Shown here piece after piece: positions 1-6,193 of a stretch of DNA of 6,193 bases. Made by a program: the position numbers and the translations under genes. The notes beneath the pieces are model-generated. The model saw nothing but the letters and a program-made list of their open reading frames with translations. It was not told where the DNA came from and did not search any database. Every line of letters starts with the position of its first letter. Within the stretch, counting starts at the first letter, position 1. Where the stretch lies: the NCBI GenBank assembly GCA_015486145.1, contig WFSH01000231.1, positions 1-6,193 of the forward strand. Direction: 5' to 3'. The DNA is from Mesoaciditogaceae bacterium (lineage in GTDB: Bacteria; Thermotogota; Thermotogae; Mesoaciditogales; Mesoaciditogaceae).

Positions 1-278
1 ATCGGCATGCTTAGAACTTCATCCGCTCCAGAGTTCAAAGCTTTATCTTTGATCACTTCGTTCTTGTAAGCAAGCACAGCTATCAACAAAGCTTCTTTGT
101 TTTCTTTTCTAATGTTTTCTATTTTTTCCAGATCTTTTTCGCTTTGAACGCCGATCAAAGCCATCTCTATTGTAGAAGGATCTTCCGGAAGCGGAGAAAA
201 ATTCACCCCCGCCTCCTTCAAAGGTAAAAAGAGAAGATCCTCCATCACTTTATCTTCAAAAGAAACAAAAATCTCCAT
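1..278 (-). CDS. Receiver-like domain protein, N-terminal fragment, 3' end beyond the window
   Basis: I read this frame from the minus strand: an ATG at 276-278 opens 92 codons that run off the window edge without a stop. The protein begins MEIFVSFEDK. The start is supported by GGAGAGG four bases upstream. The pattern suggests a CheY-like receiver fold: strand 1 ending in an acidic pair (E8, D9), an amphipathic helix, a strand ALIGV (residues 40-44), a helix around EKIENIRKEN, a strand LLIAV (64-68), and a final GADEVLSMP (84-92) that resembles the GADDYLTKPF end of true receivers. The phospho-acceptor Asp expected at the end of strand 3 is absent (V44 lies there), and the usual Lys of the last motif is Met91, so it probably is not phosphorylated. 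It follows oraE by 49 nt on the same strand with no terminator, so it is probably co-transcribed. What lies C-terminal to this domain (DNA-binding, ATPase or other) cannot be seen. The function is unknown; regulator or accessory factor is speculation. Confidence 0.75.
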   Translation of the reverse strand, partial: MEIFVSFEDKVMEDLLFLPLKEAGVNFSPLPEDPSTIEMALIGVQSEKDLEKIENIRKENKEALLIAVLAYKNEVIKDKALNSGADEVLSMP

Positions 279-327
279 TTCGCCTCTCCAGGGAAACCAT
301 AATTAGACCGTCAATACGATCGATCTA

Positions 328-2520
328 TCATGAACCACGTTTTTTAAGCGTTCTTACGAGAAAACTGGCAACATCTGCTCCTTGAGTACCACGACCAAAT
401 CCAGCATCAACACCTGCGCTTTTGGCAAGATCGTTTGTTATTTGTGTTCCGCCTGCCACTATTATGAATTTATCTCGCACTCCTTTTTCAATAGCAAGCT
501 CGTTGAGCTTTTTCATGTTGTGAATGTGGACGTCATTATGGGTAACGATCATGGAAGCAAAAATCGCATCCGCATTCGCTTCAATGGCGGCATCTATGAG
601 TTTTTCAACCGGCACACTCGTTCCAAGGTAAATATACGAGATACCGTATTTTTCAATACCACCGTGTTTTATGTCGAGAATTTCCCGAAGGCCCACTGAA
701 TGTTCGTCATTTCCAACGGTGCCAGCCACAACCGTTATGGGATGCTCTTTGAAAAATTGCACGATCTCATCATCTGAAAGCGGTTTTACACGTTCTGGAA
801 GCTTTAGCTTTTTCTTCTCGATCGCAAAAGGCACCTTTGCTTTTATCTCTATATAGGTCCCTTCGGCGGGATGAAGGATTGTTTTGTGTATGACGTTTAT
901 ATCCGTCAATCCCATACGTTTGGCCGTTTCAATCGCCGCGGCTTCGGCAATTTCTTCCTTTTCCGCGAATGTCATATCCAACTGCACCGTTCCATCATTT
1001 GCCCACTCAACTTCTGGTTTTAGGAGATCTTTGGTTTTCATATCCTCGACATTTTTCAACCGAATCTCGACGTTATCGTTCTCATCCAATTCATCCACAT
1101 ACTTGATCTTTGAGTGATCACAAAGTGTGCATCCTCCTATAAGATCACAAGGTTTCTCCAAGCCCTGAGGTAAATTGTTATACCCAAAATGCTGACAAAC
1201 TGGGGCCATGTAGTCTTCATCCCTTGGAACCACGGTTCCAGCCGCAATTTCACCATCTTTCTTTCTCTTTATTCCATCACCCATACGTTCCGGATAATAA
1301 CCGTTATCGACAAAAAATCCTTGTTCCACGGCCTCAAAATATCCACCAACTTTTATGATCTCCTCAAGCATCAGTATGGCTCTCATCTTCAGCTCTCGAA
1401 CCTTTTCGTTTACCTTTTCTCTATCTATTTTCACGTAATCCTTTATACCGTCCAAGGCTATCAACGCATGTTTTGCCGTTTCAATGCCACGGATGGAATT
1501 TATATGCCACGGTACATTTCGACCTTCATCGGGCGTTATGGTTGACTGAAGATCGGCGGATGTTAATCTCGATATGAACGTGTCTATCATGTGCATTCGA
1601 GTGGCATCTATGAGATCTGATTCTATGTATCTGGTGTTCATTTGAGCTCTGAATCTGTATCCTTTAAAAAGCTCACGAACCGCTATGGCATAAGGTAAAT
1701 TAATTCTCATGGTGGGAGTTGGGGCCGCCGTTGGTGGTACCGTGGAAAGTGCGATGTTCTCTTTTTTCATCCCGGATTTTACAGAGTAAAGAGAATTTAT
1801 AGCGTGCTGCACGAGTAACTCTGGCATAACTTTCCAAGATATTCTTGCCGACGCATTTGCATTGTGTGCACCGTCTATTTGAAGCATCTCTGCCCATGCC
1901 ATTATGTGCTTTGCCACGGCAGCATCCACAAAAGACCTCACGGGATTTATTCCTCGATAGAGCACGTTGTATTGTGGATCCTGGTGTGCACCGTTAACAC
2001 CTTCTTCTGCGAAAAGCACGGCAATTTCAGGACCGGCAACTCCACTGACATACGAATGAAAATTTATCGGTCTGCCAACCTCATCTTCGATCATGTCGAG
2101 CGCTTTTCTGGTGGCACGAAGTTGCTTTCTCGTGATCGGGATCCCACCAATTCCTTCTGGTGTCCCTTCCATCAGTCCATCTATGTGTGATTGTCCCAAA
2201 GTTCTGATGACCATTATGTGATCGGCACCATGCCAAGCGGCCATTCTCATTCTTCTAATATCATCTTCAAACCTTCCTGATGCTATTTCGCTGGTAATAA
2301 CAACATCAGGTTGGGGATCTATGTTGTCAAAATAATGTGCAGCCGGAAGTGGTACCGAATTTTTTAAGGGTTCACTCACTTCTTCGTAAATGTATTCATC
2401 CATCTTGAGATAAGGGCGTTGTTTCCTCCAAGTCCAGCCTCTGCGCCTTGGAACGTAATGCTCCAAATCACTCAATATTTCCCTTACGTTCAATTTTTCG
2501 CTTGGATTCACACTCTTCAT
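328..2520 (-). CDS. oraE: D-ornithine 4,5-aminomutase, large subunit OraE
   Basis: This is the catalytic subunit that binds adenosylcobalamin and PLP. With OraS it moves the terminal amino group of D-ornithine from C5 to C4, giving 2,4-diaminopentanoate. The 730 residues match the usual family length. The N-terminus carries a PRRRGWTWR segment (24-32) that I recall from the clostridial protein, followed by a long region expected to form the TIM barrel. The C-terminal Rossmann-like domain (about 590-730) holds the base-off B12 motif D605-x-H607-x-x-G610. Lys618 follows the cobalt-ligand His by 11 residues, the same spacing as the PLP-binding Lys629 and His618 of C. sticklandii, so both cofactor anchors are intact. 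A cysteine cluster (C442, C458, C464, C467) lies between the domains. The start overlaps the oraS stop by 4 nt (ATGA). Its own ribosome site is weak (GGAAGTGG), so coupling to oraS is likely. The gene ends in tandem stops, TGA then TAG. Confidence 0.97.
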   Translation of the reverse strand: MKSVNPSEKLNVREILSDLEHYVPRRRGWTWRKQRPYLKMDEYIYEEVSEPLKNSVPLPAAHYFDNIDPQPDVVITSEIASGRFEDDIRRMRMAAWHGADHIMVIRTLGQSHIDGLMEGTPEGIGGIPITRKQLRATRKALDMIEDEVGRPINFHSYVSGVAGPEIAVLFAEEGVNGAHQDPQYNVLYRGINPVRSFVDAAVAKHIMAWAEMLQIDGAHNANASARISWKVMPELLVQHAINSLYSVKSGMKKENIALSTVPPTAAPTPTMRINLPYAIAVRELFKGYRFRAQMNTRYIESDLIDATRMHMIDTFISRLTSADLQSTITPDEGRNVPWHINSIRGIETAKHALIALDGIKDYVKIDREKVNEKVRELKMRAILMLEEIIKVGGYFEAVEQGFFVDNGYYPERMGDGIKRKKDGEIAAGTVVPRDEDYMAPVCQHFGYNNLPQGLEKPCDLIGGCTLCDHSKIKYVDELDENDNVEIRLKNVEDMKTKDLLKPEVEWANDGTVQLDMTFAEKEEIAEAAAIETAKRMGLTDINVIHKTILHPAEGTYIEIKAKVPFAIEKKKLKLPERVKPLSDDEIVQFFKEHPITVVAGTVGNDEHSVGLREILDIKHGGIEKYGISYIYLGTSVPVEKLIDAAIEANADAIFASMIVTHNDVHIHNMKKLNELAIEKGVRDKFIIVAGGTQITNDLAKSAGVDAGFGRGTQGADVASFLVRTLKKRGS

Positions 2521-2888
2521 TTTTTACCACTTCCATCGAAAAGAGATCTAACTTCATCCCAATGATCTTCCTTGACAAGCAATTTGCCAGCCTTAACGTA
2601 ATCGTTCATACCTTTGAGCTTTGCAAAACGGAAAACAACATTTCCCGCTCCCTTGCCTAACAATCCCTGATCAAAGATCTTATCAACAAGGGCTTTGGAT
2701 GTAAGACTGTCAAAACCCATCCTCAGCAGCACTGAACGTTCTATGGAAGGAGACGTATGAGTTTTGGCAAGTTCGATAAGTGGATCGACCACTTGTTCAA
2801 CCAGTTCCCAAAACTTCTCATCTAACTCTTCATCTGAAAGATTTTTCAGATGTGCACTTCTCTCCTCAAAATCATCTGACCTCACCAT
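2517..2888 (-). CDS. oraS: D-ornithine 4,5-aminomutase, small subunit OraS
   Basis: This small partner of OraE is needed for an active aminomutase complex in the cytoplasm. The 123 residues agree with the roughly 121-residue clostridial subunit. Recognisable family segments are DDFEERSAHLKNLSDEEL near the N-terminus (5-22), the core SPSIERSVLLRMGF (46-59) and GLLGKGAG (75-82). The ATG at 2886-2888 overlaps the end of ortB by 7 nt (ATGGTGA). An in-frame GTG is the next codon, but AGAGGTG about 8 nt upstream of the ATG favours the ATG. The stop overlaps the oraE start by 4 nt. The protein has no catalytic residues of its own that I can point to, and nothing suggests truncation. The adjacency to oraE and the core motif make the identification firm. 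Confidence 0.95.
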   Translation of the reverse strand: MVRSDDFEERSAHLKNLSDEELDEKFWELVEQVVDPLIELAKTHTSPSIERSVLLRMGFDSLTSKALVDKIFDQGLLGKGAGNVVFRFAKLKGMNDYVKAGKLLVKEDHWDEVRSLFDGSGKK

Positions 2889-4288
2889 AATTCAAGCACC
2901 TCTTTCAAATTTGCCTTCACGTCTTCAAACGTCGTGTGCGTATCCTCAGACATGAATTTCATTTCAACATCCGAATACTCTCTTTTCCCATATATTTTCA
3001 CTATTTCCTTGAAATAAGATTTTCTAAGTTTCTCGATAGGATACTCTATCACCGCCACCTGTTCCACGCTTTCCGGTATCGCTATAACTTCGCCGGGCTT
3101 GTCCTCTTCAATGGGATCACCATTTTTCACCATTACACCCATCTTTTTTGCGAATGTCAGCTGAGCACTCGGCAGTTTCCCGGCACCCGTGTATTCCGTC
3201 TCTTGAACTACAATGATCTGGTCTTCATCCATTTCTCTTGCTATGGCAAGAGCTGCCGTTAGAGATGTGTTACCCGCAGGCCCCCTCATCATTCCTTCAA
3301 CCTGGGCAAGCGCCTCGGTTGTAAAGAAAACTTCTCCTTGAGTAACCAAAACGTACCTATCGAGATATCTAAGTGCCCTTGCCGCATTCCTTGGAACATC
3401 CACCCTGTCTGGAAATGTGGCAAAAGGAATTCCAAATCCCGTATGACCCGTGGTGAAAGATTTCCTGTTAAAGTCTCTATCGCTTGCCATGTGCAAACCT
3501 CGCAAATCCACACTTACCCCTACCACTTTCGTTTCATTCGCCCCTGCAAGCCTTAAACCACGAGCAGTGCCCGTGACATTTCCACCACCAGCATGTGTTA
3601 CCAACACGACATCGGGAAATTTTCCCTCTCGTTCTTTCATCTGCATCGCGACTTCATATCCAAGCGTTTCAATGCCAGCTATTCCAAACGGTGTGTACAA
3701 AGAAGCGTCAAAGTACCCTGTTTCGTCAAGTAACTTCAACGTGTAATAAAAGAGCTCTGGCCCAACCGTTAACTGTACCACTTCGGCACCGTAAGCTTCG
3801 CAAGCTCTACCCTTTTCCAGTATCTCAGGCTGTCCCACATGATGACTGTCAAAGGTTTCCTGAACGACTATGCACCTAAGTCCTCTTTTGGCAGCTTGTG
3901 AGGCAACGGCTGCTCCGTAATTTCCAGAAGTGGCCGCGATCACACCCTTATATCTTTTCTTCTTCGCGTGATACACCGAAACCGAGGCTCGCCTGTCTTT
4001 AAAACTCCCAGCTGGGTTGGCTGCCTCATCTTTCAAAAATATGCGCGCTCCCTTTCCCGATGGTGAATATTTTCGCACAAGTTTTGTGAGATTTTTGAGT
4101 TCAACCAATGGCGTATTTCCAACTTGCGTCTCGAACTGAATTTCACGTATTTCGTCTAAGGAGTAAGCCGCCTCTTTCATCATTTTTTCATAATCAAAAG
4201 CGACTCCTTCAATTTCGAACTTGGAATAATCCACTCCAACGGCACGCTTTACGATCTCCCCACGTTTTTTCATAACATCTTCGTACAT
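2882..4288 (-). CDS. ortB: 2-amino-4-ketopentanoate thiolase, beta subunit OrtB
   Basis: This is the PLP-dependent subunit of the thiolase that cleaves 2-amino-4-ketopentanoate with CoA to acetyl-CoA and D-alanine, the last step of oxidative ornithine breakdown. The 468-residue protein has the fold-type II (threonine synthase-like) layout. The Schiff-base Lys is K97 in GSFKDRR (94-100), the substrate loop is TSGNYGAA (120-127), and the glycine loop that holds the PLP phosphate is AGGGN (233-237). Family knowledge, not sequence alone, separates it from threonine synthase: it sits directly between ortA and oraS in the standard cluster order. The ATG at 4286-4288 lies 1 nt after the ortA stop and is preceded by a strong GGAGGAAG located inside the 3' end of ortA, so translation is probably coupled. 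Its stop lies 4 bases inside oraS. All PLP motifs appear intact. Confidence 0.94.
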   Translation of the reverse strand: MYEDVMKKRGEIVKRAVGVDYSKFEIEGVAFDYEKMMKEAAYSLDEIREIQFETQVGNTPLVELKNLTKLVRKYSPSGKGARIFLKDEAANPAGSFKDRRASVSVYHAKKKRYKGVIAATSGNYGAAVASQAAKRGLRCIVVQETFDSHHVGQPEILEKGRACEAYGAEVVQLTVGPELFYYTLKLLDETGYFDASLYTPFGIAGIETLGYEVAMQMKEREGKFPDVVLVTHAGGGNVTGTARGLRLAGANETKVVGVSVDLRGLHMASDRDFNRKSFTTGHTGFGIPFATFPDRVDVPRNAARALRYLDRYVLVTQGEVFFTTEALAQVEGMMRGPAGNTSLTAALAIAREMDEDQIIVVQETEYTGAGKLPSAQLTFAKKMGVMVKNGDPIEEDKPGEVIAIPESVEQVAVIEYPIEKLRKSYFKEIVKIYGKREYSDVEMKFMSEDTHTTFEDVKANLKEVLELW

Positions 4289-4289
4289 T

Positions 4290-4583
4290 TCAATCTTCCT
4301 CCAAAATACGTTTGAGATTTGGCCCTATTCTTAGAAGCTCTGGAATCGGTTCGCCAAAATCGTGTGTGTAGCGTGGATTTACTTCCACAAGGGTTCCCTT
4401 TACCATTCGGCCACTCAGCGTGGTAATTTCCACGTTCTCACCTAATTTGGCATCTTCCGTTAAAAAACCATTTATCCACATCTCCAGAGGAACTTTTTTC
4501 GTATCTTCAGGAAGATGCGAGGAACGTTCTTCGGCTTTCAACACAATAGAATGAACTTTCACCCAATCTCCACGTTTAGCCAT
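4290..4583 (-). CDS. ortA: 2-amino-4-ketopentanoate thiolase, alpha subunit OrtA
   Basis: This is the small subunit of the CoA-dependent thiolase that works with OrtB. The protein has 97 residues, close to the usual length of about 100. It begins MAKRGDWVKVHSIVL and carries DTKKVPLEMWINGFL (27-41) and PRYTHDFGEPIPEL (70-83), which I recognise as the conserved blocks of OrtA. The middle part, GENVEITTLSGRMVKGTL (48-65), looks like a small beta-barrel segment. No PLP or CoA motif can be named from the sequence, so how it contributes to catalysis is not visible here. The ATG is preceded by a strong GAGGAG seven bases upstream and lies 2 nt after the ord stop. The gene ends 1 nt before ortB. The call rests on the conserved blocks plus its position between ord and ortB. 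Confidence 0.94.
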   Translation of the reverse strand: MAKRGDWVKVHSIVLKAEERSSHLPEDTKKVPLEMWINGFLTEDAKLGENVEITTLSGRMVKGTLVEVNPRYTHDFGEPIPELLRIGPNLKRILEED

Positions 4584-4585
4584 GT

Positions 4586-5611
4586 TTATCTCCTCGCATT
4601 CAAAACACTGTGGGGTATTGGCATATCTTTCATGGTCAAAAGTCCAGGTCTCGCCGTCACTACAGCTGGAATCATGTTAACAGCCATCGCCATAGTTCCC
4701 TTTCCACCTGGAATCTCTGGCTTTATCTCCATGGATAAGTTGGGATCTCCTTCAATTTGAACAAAGTCTCCGGTCTTCACATTCTCCAATTCAGGGTGAA
4801 TCTGTTGTGGATGTACCAACTCGATCTTCACATCGCCGTCAACAATCCCACGTCCTATATGTCGACACCCCGCAACTTGACCGGGTTCAACTTTCACGTA
4901 GGGGGTTTCTCTGTGTGTGTTTGATACAATAGGCTCACGTTCTTCTTCTATACGTTCAATCTTCCATCCCAAGGCATCGGCTATCATGGCAATTGACTGT
5001 CGAAATCCTATGTGACCAACTATACTTCCGTCCTTTATTCCTCGTTTAAACTCCTCGACACTCGTTCCAACACCTTGCGTGCGCATGACCTCCGCGCCAA
5101 ACGGCGAAAGATCGTTTATCCTTTGAGCTTTTATCTTTTCAACGTTTAAACACACTCCCGTGAGGGTTAGTATCAACGTGTCCAGAACAAATCCAGGATT
5201 TACCCCCGTACCGAGAATGGAAACTTCATGCTTTTTTGCAAGGGAATCCATCCTGTGAGAAAGTTCCGGATAGTCAAGCCATGGGTAGGACATTTCTTCG
5301 GCAAGGGTGATAACATTCGCAGAATGTTCCACTGCAACTTTGATCATAGGAAATACTTTCGGAACAAATGATGTCGTTGCTATCAACACAACATCTGGAT
5401 CTGTCTCAGATATCACCTTTTCTGGATCTGAGGATATGGTGATTTTGCTTTTGATTTTCAAGTGTTCTTCAAGCGTTTTTCCATCCAATTCTTTTCTGAG
5501 TGTCTCAATTGCCCCCACGAGCTCCATTTTGGGTTTGTTGAGAATATCTTTCACCATACCACTTCCCATTGCTCCAAGTCCCCATACAACCACTCTTTGC
5601 ACTTTTAACAC
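4586..5611 (-). CDS. ord: 2,4-diaminopentanoate dehydrogenase Ord
   Basis: The enzyme oxidatively deaminates (2R,4S)-2,4-diaminopentanoate at C4 with NAD(P)+, giving 2-amino-4-ketopentanoate, ammonia and NAD(P)H. It links the OraSE and OrtAB steps. The 341 residues fit the family, including the enzyme studied from Fervidobacterium nodosum. The N-terminal Rossmann fold shows VVVWGLGAMGSGM with the dinucleotide loop G11-x-G13-x-x-G16 and the strand DVVLIATTS (73-81). Later blocks typical of this DapB-like family are AEEMSYPW (104-111), GTGVNPGFVLDTL (134-146) and NDLSPFGAEVMRTQGVG (166-182). No ATG is available upstream. The first start is a GTG at 5609-5611, but the GGGAGG ribosome site ends only 2 nt before it. 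A second in-frame GTG at 5600-5602 (codon 4) has a spacing of about 11 nt and may be the true start, giving 338 residues. It is the first gene of the ornithine cluster and probably the first of the transcript. Confidence 0.95.
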   Translation of the reverse strand: MLKVQRVVVWGLGAMGSGMVKDILNKPKMELVGAIETLRKELDGKTLEEHLKIKSKITISSDPEKVISETDPDVVLIATTSFVPKVFPMIKVAVEHSANVITLAEEMSYPWLDYPELSHRMDSLAKKHEVSILGTGVNPGFVLDTLILTLTGVCLNVEKIKAQRINDLSPFGAEVMRTQGVGTSVEEFKRGIKDGSIVGHIGFRQSIAMIADALGWKIERIEEEREPIVSNTHRETPYVKVEPGQVAGCRHIGRGIVDGDVKIELVHPQQIHPELENVKTGDFVQIEGDPNLSMEIKPEIPGGKGTMAMAVNMIPAVVTARPGLLTMKDMPIPHSVLNARR

Positions 5612-5613
5612 TT

Positions 5614-5619
5614 CCTCCC
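5614..5619 (-). promoter_or_regulatory. Ribosome binding site of ord, GGGAGG
   Basis: A strong Shine-Dalgarno sequence reads GGGAGG on the minus strand. It is only 2 nt from the first possible start (GTG at 5609-5611) and 11 nt from the second in-frame GTG (5600-5602). The spacing therefore makes the longer ord reading doubtful. The second GTG fits somewhat better, although 11 nt is itself longer than the usual 5-9. Confidence 0.7.
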
Positions 5620-5629
5620 TTAAAAGATC

Positions 5630-5663
5630 AAAAAAGTTACAGGCTCTTTATAATTCGCCTGTA
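5630..5663 (-). terminator. Probable intrinsic terminator at the end of the Ig-like gene, upstream of ord
   Basis: On the minus strand TACAGGC and GCCTGTA form a perfect 7-bp stem (arms 5657-5663 and 5638-5644, four G-C pairs) around a 12-nt AT-rich loop. After a 2-nt spacer come six T residues (5630-5635). The stop codon of the upstream gene (5637-5639) overlaps the base of the stem. This is the form of a Rho-independent terminator for the upstream gene. The distance to ord is very short, so transcripts of the ord operon either start within this region or must read through it, and it could act as a partial terminator or attenuator. Confidence 0.65.
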
Positions 5664-6193
5664 TTCTAAGTACTTTTCTCTGATCTTAATTATAGCACTA
5701 AATGTGTACGTTCCACTTGACGGAAACGTTATCAACTTCCAATTTTGAGAGTTAACCAATACCCTCGTTCCACCTGAAGGTATCACCAAATTATGCGGCG
5801 TTTCATCTGAAAATCTGTAAAGCTCAGCATTTCCATGTTTTATAAAGAGAGTTATTGAATCAAGTGTGACAAACTTCTCCTTGAGAGATGTATTTGAAAT
5901 CCAAAGAGAAAAGTTAACAGGCTGATCTTGTTCCACTATCATTGGAATGTCAGAATCCAACTTCAAATCGGTGATATTGTCAAGTCTATTTGGATTTACG
6001 ATCAGAAACGTCGTTGTTGCAGAAAGGTCTTTGCTGCCTGTGATCTTGGACACGAGATAATATTCTCCCGGTCTCTGAATGGGTTTCATTTTGTACGTGT
6101 AAACTCGTTGACTTTGGCCAGATAGGGCATTTATCTGTTCACGAACTTCGAATTTTTCAGAGGAAATAATGTGATGCTTTTCACTCACAAGAG
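5637..6193 (-). CDS. Beta-rich Ig-like domain protein, C-terminal part, 5' end beyond the window
   Basis: The frame is open from the window edge to a TAA at 5637-5639, giving about 184 residues. An in-frame GTG at 6186-6188 exists, but no ribosome site can be seen near it and the frame continues upstream, so I treat this as the end of a longer protein. The sequence is rich in alternating hydrophobic strands and turns and looks like two beta-sandwich units. The first contains RPGEYYLVSKITGS and ends near TTTFLIVNP. The second begins near LKLDSDIPMIV and contains NFSLWISNTSLKEKFV, then VIPSGGTRVLV and FPSSGTYTFSAIIKI. The second pattern (an N-T-S strand, a turn, then P-x-G-T-Y-T-F) resembles Ig-like modules such as the BsuPI or CARDB type, often found in secreted or surface proteins. 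This likeness is by eye. No membrane segment or catalytic motif is visible. It ends 25 nt before ord, but the terminator at its stop suggests a separate unit. The function is not recognised. Confidence 0.75.
   Translation of the reverse strand, partial: LVSEKHHIISSEKFEVREQINALSGQSQRVYTYKMKPIQRPGEYYLVSKITGSKDLSATTTFLIVNPNRLDNITDLKLDSDIPMIVEQDQPVNFSLWISNTSLKEKFVTLDSITLFIKHGNAELYRFSDETPHNLVIPSGGTRVLVNSQNWKLITFPSSGTYTFSAIIKIREKYLEYRRIIKSL
5689..5697 (-). promoter_or_regulatory. Candidate extended -10 promoter for the ord operon
   Basis: The minus strand reads TGCTATAAT, a perfect extended -10 element (TG-n-TATAAT). It lies in the last codons of the upstream gene, about 80 nt before the ord start. 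No good -35 hexamer is found at 16-18 bp (AGTGGA at 17 bp), but extended -10 promoters can do without one. Transcription would begin near 5682, and its leader would contain the terminator hairpin. The motif also encodes part of Ala-Ile-Ile, so chance is possible. Confidence 0.4.

Noticed and set aside
309..314. TTGACG on the minus strand between oraE and the downstream gene as a promoter for that gene
   Set aside because: The hexamer 17 bp downstream is CTGGAG, which is not a -10 element. The short 49-nt gap is better explained by co-transcription.
318..325. Palindrome GATCGATC after the oraE stop, considered as an operator or terminator
   Set aside because: It is only 8 bp with no loop, no following T-run and no second copy. 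Such words arise easily by chance.
1700..1897. Minus-strand open frame of 65 codons inside oraE
   Set aside because: It is out of frame with the conserved OraE coding sequence and has no ribosome site or recognisable motif.
2936..3262. Plus-strand open frame of 108 codons, and similar plus-strand frames throughout
   Set aside because: They lie antisense to well-identified genes, have unnatural composition (many Phe, His, Ser, Cys) and match no family pattern.
4472..4480. TTATCCACA, a perfect DnaA-box consensus on the plus strand
   Set aside because: It is a single copy inside the conserved EMWING codons of ortA, with no cluster of boxes and no AT-rich unwinding region nearby. It is best explained by coding sequence.
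5979..5984. TTGACA on the minus strand as a -35 element
   Set aside because: The hexamer 17 bp downstream is TTGGAT, a poor -10, and the site lies about 370 nt before ord inside a coding frame.

Overview
The window carries a compact minus-strand operon for the oxidative branch of anaerobic ornithine fermentation. In transcription order (high to low coordinates) it holds ord (2,4-diaminopentanoate dehydrogenase), ortA and ortB (the two subunits of 2-amino-4-ketopentanoate thiolase), and oraS and oraE (small and large subunits of adenosylcobalamin- and PLP-dependent D-ornithine 4,5-aminomutase). This is the order I recall from Clostridium sticklandii. The genes are packed with gaps of 1-2 nt or overlaps of 4-7 nt, which indicates one transcript with translational coupling.

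Together the enzymes convert D-ornithine to (2R,4S)-2,4-diaminopentanoate (OraSE), then to 2-amino-4-ketopentanoate with release of ammonia and NAD(P)H (Ord). OrtAB then splits that product with CoA into acetyl-CoA and D-alanine. The ornithine racemase that normally feeds this route is not in the window.

The operon is flanked by two incomplete minus-strand genes. On the high-coordinate side (5637-6193) is the C-terminal part of a beta-strand-rich, Ig-like protein of unknown function. Its stop codon lies inside a hairpin followed by six T residues, a probable intrinsic terminator only about 20 nt upstream of ord. A perfect extended -10 motif lies just upstream of that hairpin, so the ord leader may contain a terminator that transcription must pass. 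On the low-coordinate side (1-278) is the N-terminal part of a protein that looks like a degenerate response-regulator receiver domain without the phospho-acceptor aspartate. It starts 49 nt after oraE with its own strong ribosome binding site.

The organism is an anaerobic amino-acid-fermenting bacterium. The Lys/Glu/Arg/Val-rich proteins, strong GGAGG-type ribosome binding sites, moderate GC and very tight packing fit a thermophile, for example in the Thermotogota or a thermophilic Firmicute. This placement is inference. No plus-strand gene, RNA gene, CRISPR array or mobile element was seen, and no stretch over 300 bases lacks a gene.
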